Positions 1 through 5,713 of a DNA stretch of 6,467 nucleotides are shown here, piece after piece. The position numbers were made by a program, and so were the translations under genes. This stretch comes from JADJWR01 sp964610575 (GTDB taxonomy: Bacteria; Pseudomonadota; Gammaproteobacteria; Burkholderiales; Burkholderiaceae_F), in the NCBI GenBank assembly GCA_964610575.1, contig CAZSYX010000115.1:1-6467 (forward strand), given 5' to 3'. The notes under the pieces are model-generated. The model saw only the letters and a program-made list of their open reading frames with translations. It made no database searches and had not been told where the DNA came from. The first letter of the stretch is position 1. Each line of letters starts with the position of its first letter.

Positions 1-8
1 AGGTCGTC

Positions 9-2021
9 ATGGCACGCGCAGGATTCGTCTTCCGATTCCTCAAACCGTGTGCGGTGGCGACCTTCCTTGGTTTCGTGGCCGCCTGCGGCGGCGGGGGCGG
101 TGGCGGTGAGCCGGTCCGCACCATCACCACGGTCACCGTCAGCAGTCCGACATTGACCCCGAAACAGGGCGACGCGGTGCAGCTGACCGCGGTCGCGCGG
201 GACCAGTTTGGCGACGTGGTCCCGGGCACGGCAGCAACGTGGTCCAGCTCGGCGCCGGCGGTGGCGACGGTCTCCGCCACCGGCCTGCTGCAGGCGCTGG
301 CCGGCGGATCAGTGACGGTGACGGCGACGATCAATGGCGTGCCCGGCACGCTGGCGCTGACCATCACGCCGCGGGTGACGACCACGGTCACCGTCAGCAG
401 TCCGACCGCCAGCCCGTCGGTCGGTGAGACGGTGCAACTCACCGTCGTGGCCCGCGACCAGTTCGGCGACGTCGTCCCCGGCAGGCCGGCGACTTGGTCC
501 ACCTCGGATGCGAAGGTCGGCACGATCTCCCCGACCGGACTGCTGCAGGCGGTGGCGCCCGGTACGGTGGTGGCGACCGCGACGATCGATGCGGTGCCCG
601 GTTCGCTGACGTTGACGGTCGTGCCGGGGACGGTGGCCTCGGTGACCGTCAGTGCGCCGACCTTGACGCCGAAGGAGGGCGATGCCGTCCAACTCACGGC
701 GACTGCGCGCGACCCGTTCGGCAACGTCATTCCCGGTGTCACGGCGACTTGGTCGGTGTCCGACGCCGCCCTCGCGGGCGTCTCCGCCACAGGGCTGCTG
801 CAGACGTACGCCACGGGCACCGTGCAGGCCAAAGCGACCATGGCCGGCGTGTCGGGCACGGCGTCGCTGACCGTGACGGCGATCAAGGTTGCCGTGACCT
901 TCGGCGCCAAAGAGGTCGTGTTCGACTACACGGTTGATCGGTGCGAGGACCTCGACCTTCCGGACCAGCCGGCTCGCTTCGTGCGGGCCGAAGATGGCAG
1001 CTTGGTCTTGGTCGACGGCAACGCACCGCGCCACTACCTAAGCCGCGGTAGTGACTTCAATTCGCTCAGGCGCATCTGTAATCGGCCGGCGCTCGTGTCG
1101 GCGGACCTCAGAACTGCAGAGTCGTACGAAAACTGGGAATGGCTGTGGGTCGTCTACCGCGAGGGAAATCGTTGGCACGCACTCATTCACAACGAGTTTC
1201 ACGATGCTATTTCGAGCACGTGCCGCGTTGGGGATCCATCGCCCGGCAACCCGTGCTGGTACAACTCGATTACGTATGCGGTGTCCGATGACGGCGGCGG
1301 GGCATTCGTGAAGCCGTCTCCGCCGCAGCACGTCGTGGCGCCCGCCCCCACTGTCTGGGTGCCGCCGCCTCCCGGCGCGACCGCTCCTGCCGGCTATTTT
1401 TTTGCAGATGGCTACAGGGCGCCGACGAACGTAGTGCGGGCGGGAGACGGCTACTACTACTCGCTGATTGAGCTTTTCCCAACCAAGTTCTCTGACAGCC
1501 GTGGAATTTGCGTCATGCGCACCGACAAGCTCGACGACCCGGCGAGTTGGCGTGCCTGGGACGGCAGCGGCTTCGACTTGCGCATGACGAGTCCGTACGT
1601 GACCGGCAGCGCGGCGCCCATGTGCACATTTCTCAGCAGGCGGATCGACGGCATGGGCGGTGGGCACATGGTCTACAGCACGTACCTGAGCCGATACGTC
1701 CTGGTGGCTCCGACCGGCGGACAGGTTGACGGTCGGAACGCGTGCGGCTTCAGTTTCTCGCTGTCGACTGATCTGATTCATTGGAGCGAGCCGCAGCTGC
1801 TCGTCGAAGCGAAGTTGACTTACTGCCCTACGGTTACGCCCGGCCCGGGCGCGGTCGAAACATTGCCCACGTTGTATCCGTCACTTGTCGATCATGGGGA
1901 CACGACCATCAACTTCGAGCGGGCAGGCCGAAACGCCTTCTTGTACTACACGCGCTTCAATGACGGCGGCCTCGACCGCGACCTGGTTCGCGTTCCGATC
2001 ACTTTCACTCGGATTGATTGA
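9..2021 (+). CDS. Surface lipoprotein with three Big2 Ig-like repeats and a C-terminal propeller-like domain
   Basis: The protein has 670 residues. A lipoprotein signal ends in V23-A-A-C26, followed by seven glycines (27-33) as a flexible tether. There is no Asp at +2, so outer-membrane sorting is expected. Residues 41-293 hold three Ig-like repeats with an exact 85-residue period (V42, V127 and V212 are equivalent). Each repeat has the Big2-type pattern: VTVS start, ARD-F-G-VxPG, ATWS, then TGLLQ and a terminal beta strand. Residues 300-670 look like a sialidase or GH43-type beta-propeller: an Asp-box-like S426-x-D-x-G-x-x-F433, an HNEFH motif (394-398), and STDLIHWS (586-593) typical of propeller glycosidases. 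This part has eight cysteines (312, 357, 405, 416, 501, 539, 579, 606), suggesting disulfides in an exported protein. An AGG at bases 1-3 may be the ribosome site for ATG 9. The likely role is binding or processing of a glycan outside the cell; the exact activity is not recognised. The next gene follows after 84 bases. Confidence 0.85.
   Translation: MARAGFVFRFLKPCAVATFLGFVAACGGGGGGGEPVRTITTVTVSSPTLTPKQGDAVQLTAVARDQFGDVVPGTAATWSSSAPAVATVSATGLLQALAGGSVTVTATINGVPGTLALTITPRVTTTVTVSSPTASPSVGETVQLTVVARDQFGDVVPGRPATWSTSDAKVGTISPTGLLQAVAPGTVVATATIDAVPGSLTLTVVPGTVASVTVSAPTLTPKEGDAVQLTATARDPFGNVIPGVTATWSVSDAALAGVSATGLLQTYATGTVQAKATMAGVSGTASLTVTAIKVAVTFGAKEVVFDYTVDRCEDLDLPDQPARFVRAEDGSLVLVDGNAPRHYLSRGSDFNSLRRICNRPALVSADLRTAESYENWEWLWVVYREGNRWHALIHNEFHDAISSTCRVGDPSPGNPCWYNSITYAVSDDGGGAFVKPSPPQHVVAPAPTVWVPPPPGATAPAGYFFADGYRAPTNVVRAGDGYYYSLIELFPTKFSDSRGICVMRTDKLDDPASWRAWDGSGFDLRMTSPYVTGSAAPMCTFLSRRIDGMGGGHMVYSTYLSRYVLVAPTGGQVDGRNACGFSFSLSTDLIHWSEPQLLVEAKLTYCPTVTPGPGAVETLPTLYPSLVDHGDTTINFERAGRNAFLYYTRFNDGGLDRDLVRVPITFTRID
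129..887 (+). repeat. Three tandem 255-bp units encoding Ig-like domains
   Basis: Three in-frame units start near 129, 384 and 639, each 255 bp (85 codons) with no indels between equivalent positions. The segment RDQFGDVVPG is identical in units 1 and 2 but its DNA differs at synonymous sites. Unit 3 has diverged to RDPFGNVIPG. This suggests old duplication with protein-level constraint rather than a recent expansion. Confidence 0.8.
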
Positions 2022-2050
2022 GGCCGGCGCGCGCGGACAAGGCGGACCAA

Positions 2051-2097
2051 CCTTGGAAAGCAGATGGCCCGTTCGAGATAGGACGACTCTTCCAAGG
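2051..2097 (+). promoter_or_regulatory. Inverted repeat whose right arm covers the ribosome site of the next gene
   Basis: CCTTGGAA (2051-2058) and TTCCAAGG (2090-2097) are perfect 8-bp complements separated by 31 bases. The right arm contains most of the AAGGA ribosome site (2094-2098) that serves ATG 2106. Pairing in the mRNA would hide that site. The match could be chance in an 84-base gap, so regulation is inferred only. Confidence 0.3.
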
Positions 2098-2105
2098 ACT
2101 TGGCC

Positions 2106-2363
2106 ATGAATGGTCGTCTCCACGTCTGCATCGCCGGCTTGTTGGTCGCGCTTGTCGTCGCGTGTTCGACCTCATCGACGACGGAACAGGTCACCAACCT
2201 CGACGAGTTGAAGCCACTGGCCTTCTTGAGCGCCGGCCCGGTGTCACGCAAGGACATCGAAGGTCGGCTTGGCGTGCCCTGGTCTGTCTATGAAGACGGG
2301 CGCATCGTGATCTACCACTTCGACGCAGCCCGGTTCACTGAGCCACTTCGCCGTGCCGAGTAA
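2106..2363 (+). CDS. Small BamE-like lipoprotein, truncated by an in-frame TAA
   Basis: The open part encodes 85 residues. ATG 2106 is chosen because AAGGA (2094-2098) lies 7 bases upstream; a TTG at 2100 is possible but would leave only 1 base of spacing. A lipoprotein signal ends in V17-V-A-C20 with Ser at +2, which predicts an outer-membrane lipoprotein. Residues 45-73 (PVSRKDIEGRLG, then VPW, then YEDGRIVIYHFD) resemble the first half of the small BamE/SmpA-like fold: a helix with R-x-D-I and L-G-x-P, then a strand around an aromatic residue. Reading stops at TAA 2361-2363 (codon 86), but the same frame continues with a plausible second half to TGA 2448-2450. The product is therefore probably a fragment unless the stop is read through. 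It follows the surface lipoprotein gene with no visible terminator between, so co-transcription is possible. The function is unknown. Confidence 0.6.
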   Translation: MNGRLHVCIAGLLVALVVACSTSSTTEQVTNLDELKPLAFLSAGPVSRKDIEGRLGVPWSVYEDGRIVIYHFDAARFTEPLRRAE

Positions 2364-2450
2364 AGCAGGAGTCTCCATCTGGTCATCGTCTACACGAAGG
2401 AGGATATGGTCGAGCGGTGGAGCCTCGTGAACACGGACCGACGGCAATGA
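2364..2450 (+). pseudogene. Detached C-terminal part of the first BamE-like lipoprotein gene
   Basis: The frame of the gene starting at 2106 continues after TAA 2361-2363 for 28 codons to TGA 2448-2450. It encodes a strand-rich tail (HLVIVYTKEDMVERWSLV, residues 91-108 of the uninterrupted gene). This tail resembles the last two strands of the neighbouring lipoprotein (LVIQF, then VER). The true stop overlaps the next ATG as ATGA (2447-2450), a classic coupled-gene junction, which supports 2106-2450 as the ancestral gene. An AAGGAGG (2397-2403) lies inside; it is only 2 bases from ATG 2406 and 13 from GTG 2417, so independent translation of this part is unlikely. Confidence 0.6.
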
Positions 2451-2704
2451 AGCTGCGGCCGCTGACCCGCCTGAAGGCGCGGGCGAACTCCTTCGCCCGA
2501 CTGTGCGGATTCGCGCTTCTGCTGCCATCGCTGGCGGCATGCGTCGTGCCCGTTCCCAGCAACCTTGCAGGGCCCTACACCTACAAGGAGGTGCCTGATT
2601 CGGTCATTCGGGCGATTGAACCTCACGCCACGACTCGTGCAGACATCCTCCTGCAGCTTTCCGAACCTTGGATCCGGGGCCCGGGAGACGGCTACTTCGT
2701 CTAA
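2447..2704 (+). CDS. Second small BamE-like lipoprotein, truncated by an in-frame TAA
   Basis: The open part encodes 85 residues from ATG 2447, which overlaps the TGA of the preceding frame (ATGA). There is no good ribosome site directly upstream, so translational coupling is the likely means of initiation. A GTG at 2417 would add ten residues and sits 13 bases from an AAGGAGG. A long n-region precedes a hydrophobic stretch and the lipobox L29-A-A-C32. Residues 63-75 (TRADILLQLSEPW) align without gaps to residues 47-59 of the preceding protein, with R, D-I, L and P-W shared, so the two are paralogues. The frame stops at TAA 2702-2704 (codon 86), right after GDGYFV, where this fold usually continues with Tyr-x-Trp. 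If the upstream TAA at 2361 ends translation, coupling to this start would also be lost. The function is unknown. Confidence 0.5.
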   Translation: MKLRPLTRLKARANSFARLCGFALLLPSLAACVVPVPSNLAGPYTYKEVPDSVIRAIEPHATTRADILLQLSEPWIRGPGDGYFV

Positions 2705-3118
2705 TCGTGGCTGGAGGACCTGGGAGGGGTGACCCTCTTGATCATCATCTCCCCGCTGCCACTGGGTGGTCCCGTCCATGGGGAATTCAAGTGCCACTGC
2801 CTCGTCATTCAGTTTGGCGACGACGGACGCGTCGAAAGGCTGGTCGTGCTGAGCGACTCGGGAAGCGCGCAAGACATGACCCGTTATCCATGCCCGGACG
2901 AGCGGATGAAAGAGGCCATTCAAGAATGGCTGGCTCAGTCCCCGGCGCGCCCACAACGGTTCGCTCACGCGGGCGGCCACGCGTTCGCGACCGTTGGACG
3001 CGAGCGGCCGCTTCGACGAAGGGAGTCTGACTGCTGCGGGTCGGCAGCGCCAGTTGGAGCCCTTGACCAGCAGACATTCGATCGGCCTTTGACGCCGGAT
3101 GGCATCGGCCGCGATTGA
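2705..3118 (+). pseudogene. Detached C-terminal part of the second BamE-like lipoprotein gene
   Basis: The same frame as ATG 2447 runs on after TAA 2702-2704 to TGA 3116-3118. The first 85 or so codons look like real protein: S-W-L-E-D directly after the stop, a hydrophobic strand (97-101), a Gly/Pro loop, then LVIQFGDDGRVERLVVL (119-135), which matches LVIVY and VER in the paralogue. It ends in an acidic helix (DERMKEAIQEWLAQ). From about base 2945 the translation becomes Arg/Ala-rich and low in complexity, so the natural end was probably near 2945-2990 and the remainder is run-on. A GTG at 2729 with GGAGG 11 bases upstream could start a 129-residue product, but that would lack the signal peptide and the first half of the fold. 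Confidence 0.5.
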
Positions 3119-3555
3119 GTCGCCGTCCTGGCGCAAGCGTCACCGCGCGCCGGCGACCAACGACGTCAGCAGTGCCTTGCGAGCGGTCGTTGGTGCAGCA
3201 ATTCCCCGGGGTGCCTGAACAACCGGAAAGGAGCCGAGACCGTGAGTTCGGACGCCGACCGCGAGCGACCGGACTCGCTGCTCACCGGACGCCCAAGATG
3301 TCGATCCTGAACTGATGCAAATGACTGTCTGCTGGCGTCCCGTTTCGACCTGCCCACAGCCGCAGCCGACCCGTTGCCGCCGGTCGCTGCTTGAAGAAGC
3401 AGCCGATCTCCGGCGTCATCGAACGGCCGGGAGCACAGTCCAGATCGCTCGGCGTGAACTTCGAGATGAGGACCTGCACCGGGCCGACAAGCCGAACGTG
3501 CCGACCGGCGTGTCACCGGCCGCACAGGAGGGTGGCGACGCCCGACCGACGCGCG
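3119..3555. other. Intergenic stretch without a credible gene, possibly dispersed repeat DNA
   Basis: The open frames here are Arg/Pro/Ala-rich, lack ribosome sites and show no domain or signal motif on either strand. The similar-looking sequence starts inside the tail of the preceding frame near 3020. Short related words recur (GACTGCTGCGGGTCGG near 3029, and GACTGTCTGCTGGCGTCC near 3322). Parts of its conceptual translation resemble hypothetical ORFs I associate with dispersed non-coding sequences in proteobacterial genomes; that is from memory and unverified. A CCGGCG-TGT-CACCGG hairpin (3505-3519) lies 37 bases past the cytochrome stop but has no U-tract. Confidence 0.35.
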
Positions 3556-4020
3556 TCAGTACTTCGCCTGGATCTTCTCCAACTGTTCCTTGGTGATGCC
3601 CGGCACGTCGCCGCGGACCTTGAAGCGGTTCAGGTTCCAGGCGCCGTCACCGAGCCAGTCCTTGACCATCTTCAGGTTCTTCGCGCGTTCTTCGTCGCTG
3701 CCACCAAGGTACTGATACATGTTGCCGGGCTTGCCGCCCGCAGCCTTGCCATCGTCGAGCCGCCGTTGCATCGCGCCGGTGGCCGGCCAGACGACGTACG
3801 ACATGAAGTTCGGGTAGGTGTCCATGCGCGGCGCAACGGTCCTGCGCTTGTCCTCGGGCATCAGATTCCAGTCGTTGTATTCGGGCGCGCTGGCGCCGTG
3901 GCAGGTGCCGCACTTGGCGGCGATCATCGGCCCGACATCCTTGCGCCACGTGACATCGTTCGCCATCGCTGTCGTCGCAAAGCCAGCGAGCATCAGCACT
4001 GCAATCTTCGTCTTGAGCAT
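3556..4020 (-). CDS. Periplasmic monohaem c-type cytochrome
   Basis: The protein has 154 residues. ATG 4018-4020 is preferred over an ATG ten codons upstream because a full AAGGAGG (complement of 4029-4035) sits 8 bases before it and the signal peptide then starts properly: MLKTK, a hydrophobic core, and cleavage after A18-M-A20. Mature residues 37-41 are C-G-T-C-H, the single covalent haem c site with His41 as the proximal ligand. M101 (GKPGNMYQYLG) is a likely distal ligand, though M54, M66, M73 and M84 cannot be excluded. A conserved-looking block (PRMDTYPNFMSYVVWPATGA, residues 64-83) and a C-terminal helix (TKEQLEKIQAKY) complete it. It is a soluble electron carrier in the periplasm. The family name is not recognised with certainty. 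It stands alone, transcribed away from the CNNM gene, behind an FNR-type promoter, so a role in low-oxygen respiration or denitrification is inferred. Confidence 0.88.
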   Translation of the reverse strand: MLKTKIAVLMLAGFATTAMANDVTWRKDVGPMIAAKCGTCHGASAPEYNDWNLMPEDKRRTVAPRMDTYPNFMSYVVWPATGAMQRRLDDGKAAGGKPGNMYQYLGGSDEERAKNLKMVKDWLGDGAWNLNRFKVRGDVPGITKEQLEKIQAKY

Positions 4021-4028
4021 TTCCTGTC

Positions 4029-4035
4029 CCTCCTT
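4029..4035 (-). promoter_or_regulatory. Strong ribosome binding site of the cytochrome gene
   Basis: On the minus strand this reads AAGGAGG, a full match to the anti-Shine-Dalgarno complement, 8 bases before ATG 4020. It decides the start codon against the ATG at 4050. Confidence 0.85.
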
Positions 4036-4048
4036 GGATGAGGACAAC

Positions 4049-4054
4049 ACCGTA
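4049..4054 (-). promoter_or_regulatory. Predicted -10 element of the cytochrome promoter
   Basis: On the minus strand this reads TACGGT. It predicts a transcription start at about 4042 and a 22-base leader that contains the ribosome site. Its distance to the FNR-type box places that box at -41.5. No independent -35 match is needed at a class II activator promoter, and none is evident. Confidence 0.55.
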
Positions 4055-4076
4055 GACGCGCTGGGCGTGCCGACGC

Positions 4077-4090
4077 TTGACCGCGATCAA
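4077..4090 (-). promoter_or_regulatory. FNR/Anr/Dnr-type operator of the cytochrome gene
   Basis: The minus strand reads TTGATCGCGGTCAA, matching the FNR-family consensus TTGAT-N4-ATCAA at nine of ten positions and the Anr/Dnr variant TTGAT-N4-GTCAA fully. The dyad extends to 16 bp (4076-4091) with one mismatched pair. Its centre (between 4083 and 4084) lies exactly 41.5 bases before the start predicted from the -10 element at 4049-4054, the standard class II activator position. This implies activation under oxygen limitation or by NO through a Crp/Fnr-family regulator. Confidence 0.7.
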
Positions 4091-4247
4091 GGTCGGCAGG
4101 TCACGGACTTCCATTGCCGTGTACGGGCTCGTGCTCTCTTGGCGCCGGCTCAGCGGTCGGCGGGCTGCCGCTCTCTCGCCCAGCCTTCGAGCCACGGGCA
4201 TGGCGCAGCACCTCGAGACGGCCAACCGGCGCCCCGGTTCCACCGCG

Positions 4248-4274
4248 TTGGGGCTGCGGCGTGTCCGCTACGAT
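4248..4274 (+). promoter_or_regulatory. Weak candidate promoter for the CNNM/CBS gene
   Basis: TTGGGG (4248-4253) and TACGAT (4269-4274) are separated by 15 bases, shorter than the usual 16-18. It would give a start near 4281 and a leader of about 80 bases. It is the best candidate in the gap but not a strong one. Confidence 0.3.
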
Positions 4275-4361
4275 CGTCGTCAGCGCCTTACGCCAACCAC
4301 CGCCCGCCGGGGGCCGGCCCGCGGCGCACCATCCTGAACGCCAAGTAACGGAGCGGTCTTC

Positions 4362-5684
4362 ATGCCCTTCGAGATTCTGTTTCTTCTTGGACTGATCCTG
4401 CTCAACGGGGCTTTTGCGATGTCCGAGATCGCGCTGGTCGCCTCGCGCAAAGCCCGCCTGCAGGCGCTGGTTGCCGACGGCGATTCCGGCGCCGCGGTCG
4501 CGCTGGCGCTGAACGAGCACCCGACGCGCGTGCTGTCCACCGTACAGGTCGGCATCACCTCGATTGGCATCCTGTCGGGCATCGTCGGCGAGGCCGCGTT
4601 CGCCGCGCCGCTGGCCGAGTGGTTCATTGGGTGGGGGCTGGAAAAGGACGGTGCGCGCATTGCGGCCACGGCATTCGTGGTCGTCCTGTTGACCTATGTC
4701 TCCATCGTGCTGGGCGAACTGGTGCCCAAGCGCATCGGCCAGATCAGTCCCGAGAACATCGCCCGCCGCGTGGCCCGCCCGATCCGCCTGCTGTCGGCCA
4801 TGGCCGCGCCGTTCGTGCGGCTGCTGTCGAGTTCGACTGACTTCATCCTGCGCTTCATCGGCACGCGTCAGTCGGACGCGAGCGCGGTGACCGAAGAGGA
4901 GATCCACGCCCTGATCCAGGAAGGGTCGGAGTCCGGCGTGATCGACGAGCAGGAGCGCGCCATGGTGCGCAATGTCTTCCGGCTCGACGACCGGCAGATT
5001 GCCTCGCTGATGACGCCGCGCTCCGACATCGTCTACCTGGACCTCGAAGACTCGCGCGAGGAAAACCTGCGCAAGGTGCTCGAGTCCGAGCGCTCACGCT
5101 TTCCGGTCTGTCGGGGCGGCCTGCACGACATCGTCGGCATCGCCAACGCCCGCTTGCTGCTGCACCAGACCATCCGCGGCGAAGCCGCCGACATCGCCAC
5201 CGCGCTGGAGCCCCCAGTCTACGTTCCGGAGTCGTTGACGGGAATGGAGTTGCTCGAGAACTTTCGCTCGTCGACCGGCCATCTGGCCCTCGTCATCGAT
5301 GAGTACGGCGAGGTCCAGGGTCTCGTGACGCTGCAGGACTTGTTTGAAGCAATCGCCGGCGAGTTCAAGACGCCGCGCAGCGAGGACGCCTGGGCGGTGC
5401 AGCGGGCAGACGGTTCCTGGCTGCTCGACGGCCTGATACCGATTCCCGAATTGAAGGATCGCCTGGGTTTCAGCGCCGCACCCGAGGAAGAACTGGGGCG
5501 CTACAACACGCTGTCCGGAATGATGATGCTGCTCCTCGGTCGCGTGCCGTCGGTCGCTGACACGGTGGACTGGCAGGGCTGGCGATTCGAGATCGTCGAC
5601 ATGGACAAGCATCGAATCGACAAGGTCCTGGCGTCCGCGATCTCCGAGCAGTCCGCCAGGTCGGACGAGACGTTGGCCGGCTGA
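4362..5684 (+). CDS. CNNM-CBS-CorC_HlyC membrane protein (hemolysin C/CorC-like family)
   Basis: The protein has 440 residues, the usual length for full CNNM/CBS proteins. Start ATG 4362 is supported by GGAG (4350-4353) 8 bases upstream. Residues 1 to about 190 form the CNNM (DUF21) transmembrane domain: hydrophobic segments near 4-27, 60-85 and 100-122, the early N15-G-x-x-x-x-S-E22, and the signature G118-E-L-V-P-K123. A cytoplasmic CBS pair follows: the first from M217-T-P-R220, the second around A309-LVIDEYGEVQGLVTLQDL-F328. The C-terminal CorC_HlyC domain spans about 345-425. Family members are linked to Mg2+ or Co2+ homeostasis or polyamine export (CorC, MpfA, PaeA types); which applies here cannot be told. 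The old name hemolysin is not evidence of toxicity. The gene is complete, ends in TGA, and is convergent with the ettA remnant 29 bases downstream; no terminator is visible. Confidence 0.93.
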   Translation: MPFEILFLLGLILLNGAFAMSEIALVASRKARLQALVADGDSGAAVALALNEHPTRVLSTVQVGITSIGILSGIVGEAAFAAPLAEWFIGWGLEKDGARIAATAFVVVLLTYVSIVLGELVPKRIGQISPENIARRVARPIRLLSAMAAPFVRLLSSSTDFILRFIGTRQSDASAVTEEEIHALIQEGSESGVIDEQERAMVRNVFRLDDRQIASLMTPRSDIVYLDLEDSREENLRKVLESERSRFPVCRGGLHDIVGIANARLLLHQTIRGEAADIATALEPPVYVPESLTGMELLENFRSSTGHLALVIDEYGEVQGLVTLQDLFEAIAGEFKTPRSEDAWAVQRADGSWLLDGLIPIPELKDRLGFSAAPEEELGRYNTLSGMMMLLLGRVPSVADTVDWQGWRFEIVDMDKHRIDKVLASAISEQSARSDETLAG

Positions 5685-5713
5685 GCGCGCCGCGTGATCG
5701 CCTGCAGCAGGAA

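Larger units (their letters stand above)
4021..4361. other. Divergent intergenic region between the cytochrome and CNNM genes
   Basis: This 341-base gap contains the cytochrome promoter (4042-4091) on its left side. The open frames that cross it lack ribosome sites and recognisable motifs and are judged to be shadows. A weak sigma-70-like pair for the rightward gene, TTGGGG (4248-4253) and TACGAT (4269-4274), has a short 15-base spacing. The rest, about 4095-4245, shows nothing I can support. Confidence 0.6.

Noticed and set aside
309..1034. 241-codon minus-strand open frame opposite the Ig repeats
   Set aside because: It is a shadow of the repeat-coding strand; His/Arg/Gly-rich text mirrors Val/Thr/Ala codons, and no ribosome site is present.
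2737..2750. FNR-box-like TTGATCATCATC inside the second lipoprotein gene
   Set aside because: Only one half-site fits, it lies within coding sequence, and no promoter elements accompany it.
3505..3519. CCGGCG-TGT-CACCGG hairpin downstream of the cytochrome gene as a terminator
   Set aside because: It is short, includes a wobble pair and is not followed by a T-run on the minus strand.
3166..3525. Long minus-strand open frame in the 3119-3555 gap
   Set aside because: It is Arg/Ala/Gly-rich with no ribosome site, signal or domain. Competing open frames of similar quality exist on both strands, as expected for GC-rich non-coding DNA.
3548..3557. Perfect palindrome GACGCGCGTC at the end of the cytochrome gene
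   Set aside because: It has no loop and no U-tract and overlaps the stop codon, so it is not a terminator; it is more likely chance in GC-rich DNA.
4021..4361. Possibility that the CNNM gene inserted into ettA, leaving the other half here
   Set aside because: Minus-strand translation of this gap shows no Walker A, ABC signature or other EttA sequence, so only the 5' stub at 5714-5818 is present.
4101..4907. 268-codon minus-strand open frame across the CNNM gene start
   Set aside because: It is antisense to the well-supported CNNM domain, and its translation is rich in Arg, Gln, Gly and Asp without motifs, so it is a codon-bias shadow.
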